A DNA stretch of 64,000 nucleotides, taken from the NCBI GenBank assembly GCA_963676355.1, contig OY781093.1, positions 2,232,001 to 2,296,000 on the forward strand. The letters run 5' to 3'. The notes below the pieces were generated by a model. That model ran no database searches, was not told the origin of the DNA, and was given only the letters and a program-made list of their open reading frames with translations. A program made the translations under genes and the position numbers. Source of the stretch: JAGLOK01 sp963676355 (lineage in GTDB: Bacteria; Bacillota; Clostridia; Christensenellales; UMGS416). This document shows, one piece after another, positions 41,627 to 51,377 of this stretch (position 1 is its first letter; the number at the start of each line of letters is the position of its first letter).

Positions 41627-42742
41627 TTATCTCCCTTTAAGAGCATATTTATTTCCGGGCAGTTTGTCAATGATTCCTTTTATCTCCATGGTAACTAATA
41701 TTGCAGTCAGCTGTGGCGCTGTAAAATCAGCTTCAGCTAACACCTCATCAAACTGTGCTTCTCCTCTTTCCAAAAGACGCACAACAATTATCTCCTGCAT
41801 ATTGAGCTGTCCAAAAGATGGTGCAGTGGTGCTATCTGTAACCGCGCCCTGCTCTTTCCACCCAAACCAAGAAAGAATATCTTTATACGATGTTACAACA
41901 GCCGCTCCATCACGTATAAGACTATTCGGCGTGGCTGATTTATCCGAAGTTATATTGCCGGGGATTGCCAGCACTTCCCTCCCCTGTGATTGGGCGTGGT
42001 CAACTGTTATTTGTGTGCCGCTTTTTTGCGCAGCCTCCACCACAAGAACTCCTTCGGACAGCCCGCTGACAATCCTGTTGCGCGCTGGGAAAAATCCTGG
42101 AAGTGGTTGAATCCCTAAAGGATATTCCGATATTACAACACCGGTTTTTACAATCTCATCATAAATCTTCTTGTTTTCTCTAGGGTATATGACGTCAACT
42201 CCGCATCCTAATACGGCAATTGTTGGCGCGCCAACCTCAAGTGCTGCCTTATGTGCAAGCGAATCAATTCCGCGAGCCATTCCCGAGACTATACACACTC
42301 CACTTGCAGCTAAGCCTTCACACACCTTTTCACAAGCCAATGCTCCATAACGTGTTGGCTTTCTTGTTCCCACAACTGCAATCTTTTTTTCGCAGCTAAG
42401 AACATCTATATTGCCCTTACAAAAAAGAACCAACGGTGGATTGTATATCTGCTTTAAGCTCTCAGGATATTTATCATTAGAAAGTGTAAGTGCAGTAATT
42501 CCCTTCTCATTTAATATCTCTACATATTGATTCGGACTGGATCCTTCATATCTTTTATAAATGCTCTTTTGAACTTTTATGTTGAGCCCAATTTCGCCAA
42601 CATCTGATCGAAGTCTCTTTCGCGCTTCAATCACGTCTCCATTGTAATAACTCAATATTTTCTTAAAAGCTACTATCCCAACATTTTCAATGCTCGCAAG
42701 CCAAAGCCATTCTTTTTCCTCTTGTGAATAATTCATACTCAT
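41627..42742 (-). CDS. dprA: DNA processing protein DprA/Smf
   Basis: 371 residues. Loads RecA on incoming single-stranded DNA during transformation. The order is an N-terminal SAM-like region (about 1-70), the Rossmann domain with VVGTRKPTRYG near 117, CIVSGMARGIDSLAHKAAL near 150 and VLGCGVDVIYPREN near 178, and a C-terminal winged helix (about 300-371). No other competence gene is in the window. The start is one of two ATG codons at 42742 and 42736. Confidence 0.94.
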   Translation of the reverse strand: MSMNYSQEEKEWLWLASIENVGIVAFKKILSYYNGDVIEARKRLRSDVGEIGLNIKVQKSIYKRYEGSSPNQYVEILNEKGITALTLSNDKYPESLKQIYNPPLVLFCKGNIDVLSCEKKIAVVGTRKPTRYGALACEKVCEGLAASGVCIVSGMARGIDSLAHKAALEVGAPTIAVLGCGVDVIYPRENKKIYDEIVKTGVVISEYPLGIQPLPGFFPARNRIVSGLSEGVLVVEAAQKSGTQITVDHAQSQGREVLAIPGNITSDKSATPNSLIRDGAAVVTSYKDILSWFGWKEQGAVTDSTTAPSFGQLNMQEIIVVRLLERGEAQFDEVLAEADFTAPQLTAILVTMEIKGIIDKLPGNKYALKGR

Positions 42743-42811
42743 CCTGTAATTTACTTATTTTGTATAATATATCACACCCTTATATATTTAGTCCATAAAT
42801 CATTGCAAAAC

Positions 42812-42843
42812 AAAAAATCCGCTTAGCATAAACAAAGCGGATT
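42812..42843 (-). terminator. Terminator of the signalling operon
   Basis: AATCCGCTT, a 10-base loop and AAGCGGATT; on the minus strand the hairpin is followed by TTTTTTG. It lies 17 bases after the HD-GYP gene's stop. Confidence 0.88.
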
Positions 42844-42860
42844 AAAAACTCAAATCAATT

Positions 42861-43898
42861 TTAGCTGTATTCTTTCACAGTCTCCTTGATCTTCGGCAAT
42901 GCTTTAACAAAAGCAATTACCACATCAGGATCAAAGTGTTTTCTGGATTCTTCAACTATATACTTCACAGCATCATCAAAAGGCCATGCATTTTTATATG
43001 GTCTCTCTGATATTAGCGCATCAAAAACATCCGCTACAGCAGCTATTCGTCCATATATATGTATATCTTCGCCGACAAGCCCCTCAGGATATCCTTTTCC
43101 ATTCCATTTTTCATGATGTTCATATGCAACAATCTTAGATGCCCGCATGATCTCTGTCTCAGTTTTTCCGATAATTTTTGCACCAATAGCACAGTGGCTT
43201 TTCATTATTTCCCATTCCTCATGGTTAAGTTTTCCCGGCTTTTGAAGCACCTTATCAGGAATTCCCAATTTACCTATATCATGCATTGGCGCAGCGTGCA
43301 AAAGCAAATCCAATTTGTCCTGCTCAAATCCATAGGCTTCTGCAACTAAATAGCATATCTTGCTCATGCGTATAATATGGTTGCCTGTTTCATTGTCTTT
43401 ATATTCAGCCGCTATGCCAAGCTTCCGTATAATATCAAGCCTTGCTTCCAGCAATTCTTTTGTTTTCTCATTTACTCTTCTTGCCAATAATTTTTTCTGA
43501 TTATATAAGGAAAGGTGCGTTTTAACCCTTCCTTTGAGCACAACAGGACTTATTGGCTTTGATATATAGTCCACAGCCCCCAGCGCAAAGCCTTTTGCTT
43601 CATCAAAATCTTCATTTTTAGCCGTTATAAATATAATAGGAATCTCGCTAGTAAGTGGATCCGACTTTAAAATTCTTGTCGCCTCAAATCCATCCATTAC
43701 AGGCATCATAATATCCATCAGAATTAAATCAGGCAAAAACCTTCGTGTGAGAGTTACAGCCATTTTCCCATTGGTTGCAAACTTAATGTTATATTCTCTT
43801 CGCAAAAGTCCATCGATAATATCAATGTTTTCCTTTATATCATCTACAACCAATACATTTTGCATGTTATCATCATTTGTCATATGGTTATCTTCCAT
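42861..43898 (-). CDS. Response regulator with HD-GYP domain
   Basis: 345 residues from ATG 43898 (GGAGAGGA upstream; overlaps the kinase gene by 11 bases). An N-terminal receiver has the phospho-acceptor in LILMDIMMPVMDGFEATRI and the conserved Lys in AVDYISKPI; after a short coiled linker, the HD-GYP domain carries HDIGKLGIPDKVL and HHEKWNGKGYP, the features of active cyclic di-GMP phosphodiesterases. It is thus the likely output of the upstream hybrid kinase, lowering c-di-GMP in response to its ligand. The partner assignment is from operon structure. Confidence 0.93.
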   Translation of the reverse strand: MEDNHMTNDDNMQNVLVVDDIKENIDIIDGLLRREYNIKFATNGKMAVTLTRRFLPDLILMDIMMPVMDGFEATRILKSDPLTSEIPIIFITAKNEDFDEAKGFALGAVDYISKPISPVVLKGRVKTHLSLYNQKKLLARRVNEKTKELLEARLDIIRKLGIAAEYKDNETGNHIIRMSKICYLVAEAYGFEQDKLDLLLHAAPMHDIGKLGIPDKVLQKPGKLNHEEWEIMKSHCAIGAKIIGKTETEIMRASKIVAYEHHEKWNGKGYPEGLVGEDIHIYGRIAAVADVFDALISERPYKNAWPFDDAVKYIVEESRKHFDPDVVIAFVKALPKIKETVKEYS

Positions 43899-46800
43899 TT
43901 TTAATCCTCTCCAATATGTCCTTGCAAACATCAAACGCTTCCTCAAAATCATAACTTTCAATAAAGTTACCCATCTTTATAAACTCATCATCTAAGGCTA
44001 AAGATTCAACATCTTTTATCTCCTCATAAAAATCCTTAGCACCAGTGCTGTATTGCTCAAGTTCAATTAATATTCTTTCAAGCCGTTTGATTATTTCTTC
44101 ATCATCCATAACAATTGTTTGTCTATTAGCACTTTCCAAATTTGAAATATCTTTTAATACTTCATATATCTGATTAACTAAACTTTCAAGAGTGCTTTTA
44201 ATGTCTTGTATGTCATTTTTTATTTTCCCGCTAATACCATCTTTCTTTATGTTGATTTCAACAGATTGTATTTTTGAGCTTAATTGTTTAGCTCCAATGT
44301 TTCCTGCCACACCTTTTAATTTATGTAGCATCTTTTTCATTTCATCCAAATCATCATTTTCAAACAACTTAATTAGAGTGTCTCCAAAATCGCTATTGTT
44401 GTTTGCAAATTTCTTTATTATGCTCACATAAAGATCTGTGTTGCCCCCCACTCTGGTCAATCCATCTTTTGAATCAATTAAAACAAGCCTATTTTCAAGC
44501 AAATCTTTTATTGTAGAAGTATCATCTTCAGTTTGAGTTGCATCTGTTTTAATTTCGCGTTCTTTAGGTTCAATATATTCAACCATCACTTCAAACATCT
44601 GTTTTTTATCTATGGGTTTTGCTATGTACTCGTTCATCCCCGCTTTTATTGCATCTTCACCTACACCCTCCATTGCATCAGCACTTAAAGCGATGATAGG
44701 TGTTTTAACATTACATTCTTCCCTCAATGTCTGTGCCGCTTTATAGCCATCCATTACAGGCATTTGCAAATCCAAAAATATCAAATCATATTGCTGATCA
44801 TTGTTTATTTTATCCACAGCTATTTGTCCATTGTCTGCAATGTCCACCCAAAATCCTTCATGCTCAAGCAACTCTTTTACTACTTGTTGGTTTATCTCAT
44901 TATCTTCTGCCACAAGTATCTTAGCGCCTTTAATATCTTCAAAGCCATTTGGATATATGCCAGTATCGCTGCTGATAGAAGCCTTCTCTATTTTCGCAAA
45001 GAGATTAACAATTGCATTATATAGCGAAGACTGTGTTATAGGCTTTGCTATAACGTCATCCATTCCTTCTTTTATAGCTCTGTTGTATAGCTCCTGTTGT
45101 CCATATGAACTTACAATTATAGCTTTGGATTTATATTTCACCTGTTCTTTTATTCTCTTCCATGCCTCTATGCCATTAATGCCACCCATCTTGTAATCAA
45201 AAATCATAAGATCGAACTCTTCTTCTTTTGCTTTTGCTACCGCCTCTTCACCACTTGAAGTAAGTTCCGGTTGGATGTTGAATGCCTGAAGATAAGTTTC
45301 TACCACTTCTCTTGCATATTCATTGTCTTCTGCCACTAATACTTTTAGTTTTCCTATTTCTATAGGTAAAACTTTTTTTCCTTCTAAAATTTCATTACTT
45401 ATTCCAAAAGGACATGTGAATATAAATTCACTGCCTTTTCCATATTCGCTTTCAGCCCAAATTTCTCCGCCCATAAGCTCAACTAGATTTTTGCATATGC
45501 TAAGGCCTAGCCCTGTGCCACCATATTTTCTCGTAGTTGAAGCATCTGCCTGAACAAACGGCTTAAAGAGTCGTGAAAGCTGTTCTTTTGTCATTCCTAT
45601 TCCTGTGTCTTTTACAACAAACCTTAGTATAATTGATTCTTTGCTGGTTTTTTCTATTTCTACATTTATAAAAACTTCGCCTTTTTCAGTAAACTTTATA
45701 GCATTGTTTGCAAGATTGAGTAAAACTTGCTCTAATCTATGTGGGTCACCTACCAGACCGTTTGGTATTTTCCCTTTCTTTGAAATAATAAACTCTACGC
45801 CTTTGCTTCCCGCTTTTTGTGAAAGCACATCAGACAGGCTTGAAAGAACTCCATCCAGACTAAAGTCGATTTCTTCAATTGACATATTGCCTGACTCAAT
45901 TTTTGAAAAATCCAAAATATCATTTATTATATTTAAAAGATTTTTCGCAGCATTTTGAACTTTCCTAACATAATCTACTTGCTTGGGTTCTAGTTTTGTA
46001 TATCCCAGCAAGTCCATAAGCCCAATAATTGCGTTCATTGGTGTTCGTATCTCATGGCTCATGTTTGCCAAAAATTCGCTTTTTACTTTCGCAGCCTGTT
46101 CTGCAAATGATTTTGCAGCTTCTAGTTCATCAAACGTCTTAGCATTGTTTAGTGCAATGGAAGCTTGTGCTGCGAACGCTTCAGCAATTTCTAAATTCTC
46201 CTTGTTGTAAAAACCTACTTTATATGAATCCAGTGTAAGCTGCCCCGTTATTTCTCCGTTTATAATTAGGGGAACTGCCATAAAAGATCGTATTTTTTTG
46301 CCTTCTGACATATCCACAAAATCATCATATTCTCTCACATCAGAAATCGTAACAGGTGTTAAGTTATTTGCAACTTTTATATTTATTTCGCCGCTATTCC
46401 TATCAAACGTAAGCCCCATGACTTCTTCTGGATGCTCAAACCCAGCGCAGTATATTATTCTAAACTTATCGTCTCTAAATTCTTGTATGCTTGCTGTGTC
46501 AAAATTAACAACCTGCCTTAAGCTGTTTAATATTGTTTCAAGCACCTCATCAAGATTTATTGTGCTTCTTAAAGCCAAAGATGCCTGATAAAGTTTTTCC
46601 ACTTTCTCAAGAGCGCTTTTGATCTGTTCTCTCTGCCTTTTTCTTTCAGTAATATCCCTAAAAACTATTACAGCACCTTCAATTTTTTTATTGTTAACTA
46701 TAGGTACACTTGTATATTCCGCAGGAAAACCCGTGCCGTCTTTTCTCCACAATGTATCAGAGATTGAAATGCTTTTTTCGCCTTTAGAATAAGTTTTATA

Positions 46801-47931
46801 CATAGGGCATTCTGTGAGAGTATGATCTGAATCGTCCAGTTTTTTGGAATGAATAGTTGAATGAAGTTGCCTTCCCAAAATTTCTTCTTCAGCATATCCC
46901 AAAAGCTCAATTGCTTTTTGATTAATTATATTTATTTCACCGTTTGTATTTACACCAATTATTCCATCTCCTGCTGATTCTAAGATAAGCTTAATCTTTC
47001 TTTCAGCTTCCCTTCTTTCTTCGACATGCCTTTTTAATGATCTGTTCCAAAGAAACATCATCAGCAAAAAGCCTATAACTATGGGAAGTGCAATAAAAAT
47101 TATCCTATATACGCGCCTTAAATCAGTTTTATCTTCAATCCCAAGCCATTTGTTTCTTATTGCTATACGCTCTTCCTCCGAAATATTCCTGAGAGCTTTG
47201 TCAAGTATAGACCTTAAAATTTCGTTTTCATTGCTTATTGCCATGCCAAGCTCATTTGCACCAGTGTCTACTATATCATCAGCTTTAATGTTAGTGATAC
47301 CAAGTTGTGTGGACTGATATTTTGTGCTTGCATAGTTTGCAACAATAACATCTACTTCACCCTTGGATAATGCCATCAAAAGGTCTTTTGTATTATCGTA
47401 TAATGTAAGCTCAATATCACCTTCGCGAACTAAATCGCTGTAATGCGAGCTGTTTCTTTGGACTCCAACTTTAATTTTTCTTAGATCATTAAATCCATAA
47501 ATTTCGCTACTATCCAAAGAAAAAATAGCACGTTGGTACTTAAAGTATCCCTCTGTAAATAGAAAATATTCATGTCTTTCTTCTGTTATACCAATGCACG
47601 GCAATAGCTGAACTTCACCATTCAATGCTTTATCATAAGCTTCCGGCCATGACAAGCCTTCAAGTATCTTAAATGTGAGTCCAGTCTTAATCTCAATCAG
47701 TTTAAGATAGTCGGCCGCCATGCCTTTATAGTTTCCATCGCTATCAATAAATTCATATGGTTGAAACATTGGATCAACAGCCGTTATAATAACCGGATGC
47801 TCTTTTATATACTCAAGCTCTTCTTGAGTAAAATCATTATCTGCAGCATAGCTTGTATATTGCAAAAAAAATACAGCAAGAAATACAGTCAAAGCGATAA
47901 TTGAAGTCATAAGTTTTCTTTTTATCATCAT
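43888..47931 (-). CDS. Multi-domain hybrid sensor histidine kinase
   Basis: 1347 residues. In order: signal/membrane helix (about 8-30), SBP_bac_3-type periplasmic sensor (about 40-265), membrane helix (about 275-297), PAS (about 310-430), GAF (about 455-600), HisKA with NMSHEIRTPMNAIIG, HATPase with LANNAIKF and GTGLGLSICK, two receivers (DYKMGGINGIEAW and DLQMPVMDGYKAA; both have the Asp) and an Hpt-like domain with HKLKGVAGNIGA near 1230. It is a BvgS/EvgS-type phosphorelay in one chain. About 75 further helical residues follow. The solute-binding gene starts upstream and the HD-GYP gene overlaps its end, so the three form a signal-to-c-di-GMP unit. Confidence 0.93.
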   Translation of the reverse strand: MMIKRKLMTSIIALTVFLAVFFLQYTSYAADNDFTQEELEYIKEHPVIITAVDPMFQPYEFIDSDGNYKGMAADYLKLIEIKTGLTFKILEGLSWPEAYDKALNGEVQLLPCIGITEERHEYFLFTEGYFKYQRAIFSLDSSEIYGFNDLRKIKVGVQRNSSHYSDLVREGDIELTLYDNTKDLLMALSKGEVDVIVANYASTKYQSTQLGITNIKADDIVDTGANELGMAISNENEILRSILDKALRNISEEERIAIRNKWLGIEDKTDLRRVYRIIFIALPIVIGFLLMMFLWNRSLKRHVEERREAERKIKLILESAGDGIIGVNTNGEINIINQKAIELLGYAEEEILGRQLHSTIHSKKLDDSDHTLTECPMYKTYSKGEKSISISDTLWRKDGTGFPAEYTSVPIVNNKKIEGAVIVFRDITERKRQREQIKSALEKVEKLYQASLALRSTINLDEVLETILNSLRQVVNFDTASIQEFRDDKFRIIYCAGFEHPEEVMGLTFDRNSGEINIKVANNLTPVTISDVREYDDFVDMSEGKKIRSFMAVPLIINGEITGQLTLDSYKVGFYNKENLEIAEAFAAQASIALNNAKTFDELEAAKSFAEQAAKVKSEFLANMSHEIRTPMNAIIGLMDLLGYTKLEPKQVDYVRKVQNAAKNLLNIINDILDFSKIESGNMSIEEIDFSLDGVLSSLSDVLSQKAGSKGVEFIISKKGKIPNGLVGDPHRLEQVLLNLANNAIKFTEKGEVFINVEIEKTSKESIILRFVVKDTGIGMTKEQLSRLFKPFVQADASTTRKYGGTGLGLSICKNLVELMGGEIWAESEYGKGSEFIFTCPFGISNEILEGKKVLPIEIGKLKVLVAEDNEYAREVVETYLQAFNIQPELTSSGEEAVAKAKEEEFDLMIFDYKMGGINGIEAWKRIKEQVKYKSKAIIVSSYGQQELYNRAIKEGMDDVIAKPITQSSLYNAIVNLFAKIEKASISSDTGIYPNGFEDIKGAKILVAEDNEINQQVVKELLEHEGFWVDIADNGQIAVDKINNDQQYDLIFLDLQMPVMDGYKAAQTLREECNVKTPIIALSADAMEGVGEDAIKAGMNEYIAKPIDKKQMFEVMVEYIEPKEREIKTDATQTEDDTSTIKDLLENRLVLIDSKDGLTRVGGNTDLYVSIIKKFANNNSDFGDTLIKLFENDDLDEMKKMLHKLKGVAGNIGAKQLSSKIQSVEINIKKDGISGKIKNDIQDIKSTLESLVNQIYEVLKDISNLESANRQTIVMDDEEIIKRLERILIELEQYSTGAKDFYEEIKDVESLALDDEFIKMGNFIESYDFEEAFDVCKDILERIKNGR

Positions 47932-47960
47932 ATGCGCTTCTCCTTGAATAAAATCTTACA

Positions 47961-49241
47961 TCAATCTATTTCAATTTTATTCGCTATACTCTCAAGTGCT
48001 TTTTTTATGCTCATCTCACCTGTTATTGCCTTATGAATATAATATGCATATAAGTGTTTATATTCCGCCGCCCAAGTTGATGTTGGAGTGTTTATACTAG
48101 GCATCTTATATCCCTCAATAAAAACTAAAAAGTCAGGATACCTTTCAAAGAAATCAGAATCCTCCATATCTTTTCTCAGCGGAACTCTGTAAGGATAATA
48201 TGCTTCATACTTTTCGTCATACTCGCCTTCCATCACAGCTTCAAGGGTGCTTTTTTCCATTAGATATTTTATGAAATCTTTTGAGCTTTCAATGTTTTGA
48301 GAATCTTTTGATATAGATAGCATAAGCGGTCCTACTTCAGAATACATTTCAAACTGTGACAAAGAAATTGCTCCTACATCAAATCCACTTCTATTCTTCC
48401 ATATATCTGTAATTCCCCAAGGGCCTTGAATCTCAAATGCAATTTCTTCATTCCTAAAAGCCTCAACCACTTCAGAACCCGCGTGTTCCTGCCAATCCTC
48501 TTGTGCATATTCGCCCAAAGTATTAATATAAAAATCTATTGCTTGCTCAGCCTGCTTTGAGTTTATTGTAACTTCGGTTTGATCGCCTCGTATATCGCAA
48601 TTAACCAAGCAACCTCCGTATGTGTATATAAATTGGCTAATCATCCAAGTAAGGTCGTGACTTTCTGCTCCAATTAACCCAAGTCCTTTTTTGCCTGTTT
48701 TATCGTAAATAATCTTACATGCATCCGCCAAATCATTTAATGAAGTGAAGTCTTCCGGGTTTATTCCTGCTTGTGCCATAATATCTTTGTTATATATTAA
48801 AGCCATGGAATGCCCTATCCATGGAACAGACACGATACCATCTTCAGACTTGGATAAGTCTTTAATAGTGTCATAGTATTGTCCTTCATGCTCCATATAT
48901 AATTCAGTAATTTCTAATAATTCTTTGGAAATTCTGGGATCTCTAACGTACCTATACGGCACCATATACACATCAATTTCATCTTCTGTTAATAAACTTT
49001 TATAGTCTTCAACATTTTCATTGCCACCAACAAGCGTGACATGCACTTTCTTTTGAGATTCATTGTATCTTTGGATTATTTTGTCTATAGCAACACCTCT
49101 TGAAGAGTGTTGTTCCCATGTGATTCTAAATTTGATTTCTTTTTTCGGCGCAAAAAGTGTTTCACTTAAGGTGATAAAGCCAACAAGCCCTAAGACAATT
49201 AGTCCTGCTATTAAAATAATAATAGTTTTCTTATTCATCAT
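47961..49241 (-). CDS. Membrane-anchored extracellular solute-binding protein (family 1)
   Basis: 426 residues. A hydrophobic N-terminus (about 6-27) lacks a Cys lipobox, so the protein is probably anchored by an uncleaved helix rather than lipid. The rest has the family 1 binding-protein pattern: KFRITWEQHSSRGVAIDKII, then ALIYNKDIMAQAGINPEDFTSLNDLADACK near 150 and FEIQGPWGITDIWK near 265. No permease is adjacent; the hybrid kinase gene begins 29 bases downstream. A sensory co-receptor role is therefore more likely than transport. A candidate promoter TAGACA/TACAAT lies upstream. Two ATGs are in tandem at the start. Confidence 0.87.
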   Translation of the reverse strand: MMNKKTIIILIAGLIVLGLVGFITLSETLFAPKKEIKFRITWEQHSSRGVAIDKIIQRYNESQKKVHVTLVGGNENVEDYKSLLTEDEIDVYMVPYRYVRDPRISKELLEITELYMEHEGQYYDTIKDLSKSEDGIVSVPWIGHSMALIYNKDIMAQAGINPEDFTSLNDLADACKIIYDKTGKKGLGLIGAESHDLTWMISQFIYTYGGCLVNCDIRGDQTEVTINSKQAEQAIDFYINTLGEYAQEDWQEHAGSEVVEAFRNEEIAFEIQGPWGITDIWKNRSGFDVGAISLSQFEMYSEVGPLMLSISKDSQNIESSKDFIKYLMEKSTLEAVMEGEYDEKYEAYYPYRVPLRKDMEDSDFFERYPDFLVFIEGYKMPSINTPTSTWAAEYKHLYAYYIHKAITGEMSIKKALESIANKIEID

Positions 49242-49360
49242 ATCGCCTATATTTATAAATATTTATTTAAAGTGCATCTATTAATAATTGTATACCAAAA
49301 TCATACATAATGTCTATCTTTTTATACTAAAGCATATATTATTGCATAATCATCATATAC

Positions 49361-49387
49361 AAAAAAGGAGCATAACACTCCTTTTTT
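49361..49387. terminator. Terminator after trpA
   Basis: AAAAAAGGAG, a 7-base loop and CTCCTTTTTT, 27 bases after the trpA stop. T runs on both strands make it bidirectional in form. Confidence 0.9.
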
Positions 49388-49414
49388 ATACTTTTCTATT
49401 TTAATTAATATTTG

Positions 49415-50194
49415 CTATAATCCTTTTGATAAATTTCTTATATACTCTTCCAGTTTAGCTTCATCAGCTTCAATCTTGTTTATTTTATCAACTATAGCAG
49501 ATCCGACTATAACTCCTTCTGCATAATTTGAAAAATGCTTTGCAGATTCATTGGAACTTATACCAAAACCTACAGCAATCGGCAAGTCAGTCTGCGCTTT
49601 CACATCTGCAAGATAATCTAAAATATCTGTTCTAAATTCATTTCTCATTCCTGTCACACCCATTGCTGAAACACAATAGACAAAGCCTGAGGAACCTTCA
49701 CATATTTTCTTCACTCTGCTCTTTGATGTTGGCGCAACCAATGGTATGAGGCTAATATCTAGCGCATCGGTAAACACTTTAAGCTCATCCCGTTCCTCCA
49801 GCGGCAAGTCCGGAACAATCAGACCATCAATTTCAATTTCACTACACTTTTGGGCAAAGCTTTCACATCCCATGCTATAGATTGTGTTGTAATAAACTAA
49901 AAACAAAAGCGGAACTTCTGTACTCTTGCGAATATTTGTTACAGCGTCAAACACTTTCTCAACTGTAATGCCACCTTCAAATGCTCTAAGCCCTGCCTGT
50001 TGAATTACAGGCCCATCAGCCAATGGGTCAGAGTATGGAATGCCGATTTCTATTATATCTGCACCGCCTCTCACCATCGCAAGAACTAAATCCTCAGTTT
50101 TTTCAATACTTGGATCACCTGCAGTCAGATATCCGATAAAAGCGGTTTTATTTTTTTCATTTAAGTCAATAAACTTCTTAGTAATCCTATTCAT
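49415..50194 (-). CDS. trpA: Tryptophan synthase alpha chain
   Basis: 259 residues from ATG 50194, which has AAGGTG upstream and overlaps trpB by 8 bases; an in-frame ATG at 50218 lacks this. Cleaves indole-glycerol phosphate to indole. The catalytic Glu and Asp lie in IIEIGIPYSDPLADGPVIQ near residues 47-60, and GFGISSNE near 210 binds phosphate. It is the last gene of the operon. Confidence 0.97.
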   Translation of the reverse strand: MNRITKKFIDLNEKNKTAFIGYLTAGDPSIEKTEDLVLAMVRGGADIIEIGIPYSDPLADGPVIQQAGLRAFEGGITVEKVFDAVTNIRKSTEVPLLFLVYYNTIYSMGCESFAQKCSEIEIDGLIVPDLPLEERDELKVFTDALDISLIPLVAPTSKSRVKKICEGSSGFVYCVSAMGVTGMRNEFRTDILDYLADVKAQTDLPIAVGFGISSNESAKHFSNYAEGVIVGSAIVDKINKIEADEAKLEEYIRNLSKGL

Positions 50195-51377
50195 CTGCGT
50201 CACCTTCTTTTTCAGCAAGAGCTATAACCGTGTGCATATCCTTATCTCCCCTGCCAGAGATATTTATGACAACTATTTCATCCTTCTCCATCTTAGGTAT
50301 TACTTTTATAGCATGAGCCACAGCGTGCGCACTTTCAAGTGCCGGAATAATTCCCTCAGTTTTTGAAAGGTAGTGAAGCGCGTTAACTGCTTCATCGTCT
50401 GTTATGCTCACATATTCTGCACGACCTGTTTCAAAAAGATGCGAGTGTTCCGGTCCAACGCCGGGATAGTCAAGCCCTGCGGATATTGAATACACCGGAT
50501 AAACATTTCCGTCATCATCCTGTATGAGATATGTCTTCATTCCGTGTATTATGCCTTTGCGCCCTTTTGCAAAGGTTGCAGCATGTAAAGGCGTGTCGAT
50601 TCCTTTTCCAGACGCTTCAACTCCTATAAGTTTCACTCCTTCATCTTCTATAAACGGATAGAACATGCCGGCAGCATTGCTTCCGCCGCCCACGCACGCA
50701 ATAACTGCATCAGGAAGCCTTCCTTCTTTTTTAAGAATTACTTTCTTCGTCTCATCGCCGATAATCCTTTGGAAATCTCGAACCATCAAAGGATATGGAT
50801 GCGGACCCACCACTGAACCTATCACGTAAAAAGTGTCCTCGACTGTTCTTACCCATTCACGAATAGCTTCGTTTGTTGCATCTTTAAGTGTCTGTGTTCC
50901 GCTTTCAGCAGGAATAACTTTAGCCCCCAGCATTTCCATTCGAAATACATTAAGCTTTTGTCTTTCCATATCCTCGCGGCCCATAAACACAGTGCACTCC
51001 ATCTTGAAAAGCGCAGCTCCCGTTGCAGTTGCCACTCCATGCTGCCCTGCGCCGGTTTCTGCGATTACTTTCTTCTTTCCCATCCTTTTTGCAAGAAGTA
51101 TCTGCCCTATTACATTGTTTATCTTGTGCGCACCGGTGTGATTTAAATCTTCCCTCTTAAGATACACCTTCGCTCCTGCCAACTCTTCTGTTAGATTTTT
51201 TGCAAAATATAGCGGAGTTGGTCCACCTGCGTATTCACTTATATAATAATTATATTCTTTCCAAAACTTAGGATCGTTTTTCGCTTCATTATATGCCTGT
51301 TCCAGCTCATCAAGAGGTCTCATCAAAGACTCTGGCACATATTGCCCACCGAACTCTCCAAACTTTGTCTTAGTCAT
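50187..51377 (-). CDS. trpB: Tryptophan synthase beta chain
   Basis: 396 residues, the standard TrpB1 type. The PLP lysine is in HTGAHKINNVIGQ near residue 87, and the phosphate loop is GGGSNAAGMFYPF near 230. Converts indole and serine to tryptophan in complex with TrpA. Its start overlaps trpF by 8 bases. Confidence 0.97.
   Translation of the reverse strand: MTKTKFGEFGGQYVPESLMRPLDELEQAYNEAKNDPKFWKEYNYYISEYAGGPTPLYFAKNLTEELAGAKVYLKREDLNHTGAHKINNVIGQILLAKRMGKKKVIAETGAGQHGVATATGAALFKMECTVFMGREDMERQKLNVFRMEMLGAKVIPAESGTQTLKDATNEAIREWVRTVEDTFYVIGSVVGPHPYPLMVRDFQRIIGDETKKVILKKEGRLPDAVIACVGGGSNAAGMFYPFIEDEGVKLIGVEASGKGIDTPLHAATFAKGRKGIIHGMKTYLIQDDDGNVYPVYSISAGLDYPGVGPEHSHLFETGRAEYVSITDDEAVNALHYLSKTEGIIPALESAHAVAHAIKVIPKMEKDEIVVINISGRGDKDMHTVIALAEKEGDADE

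Noticed and set aside
41508..42110. Open frame of 200 codons on the plus strand over trmFO and dprA
   Set aside because: Both genes beneath it are intact and conserved; the frame spans their junction and has no recognisable domain.
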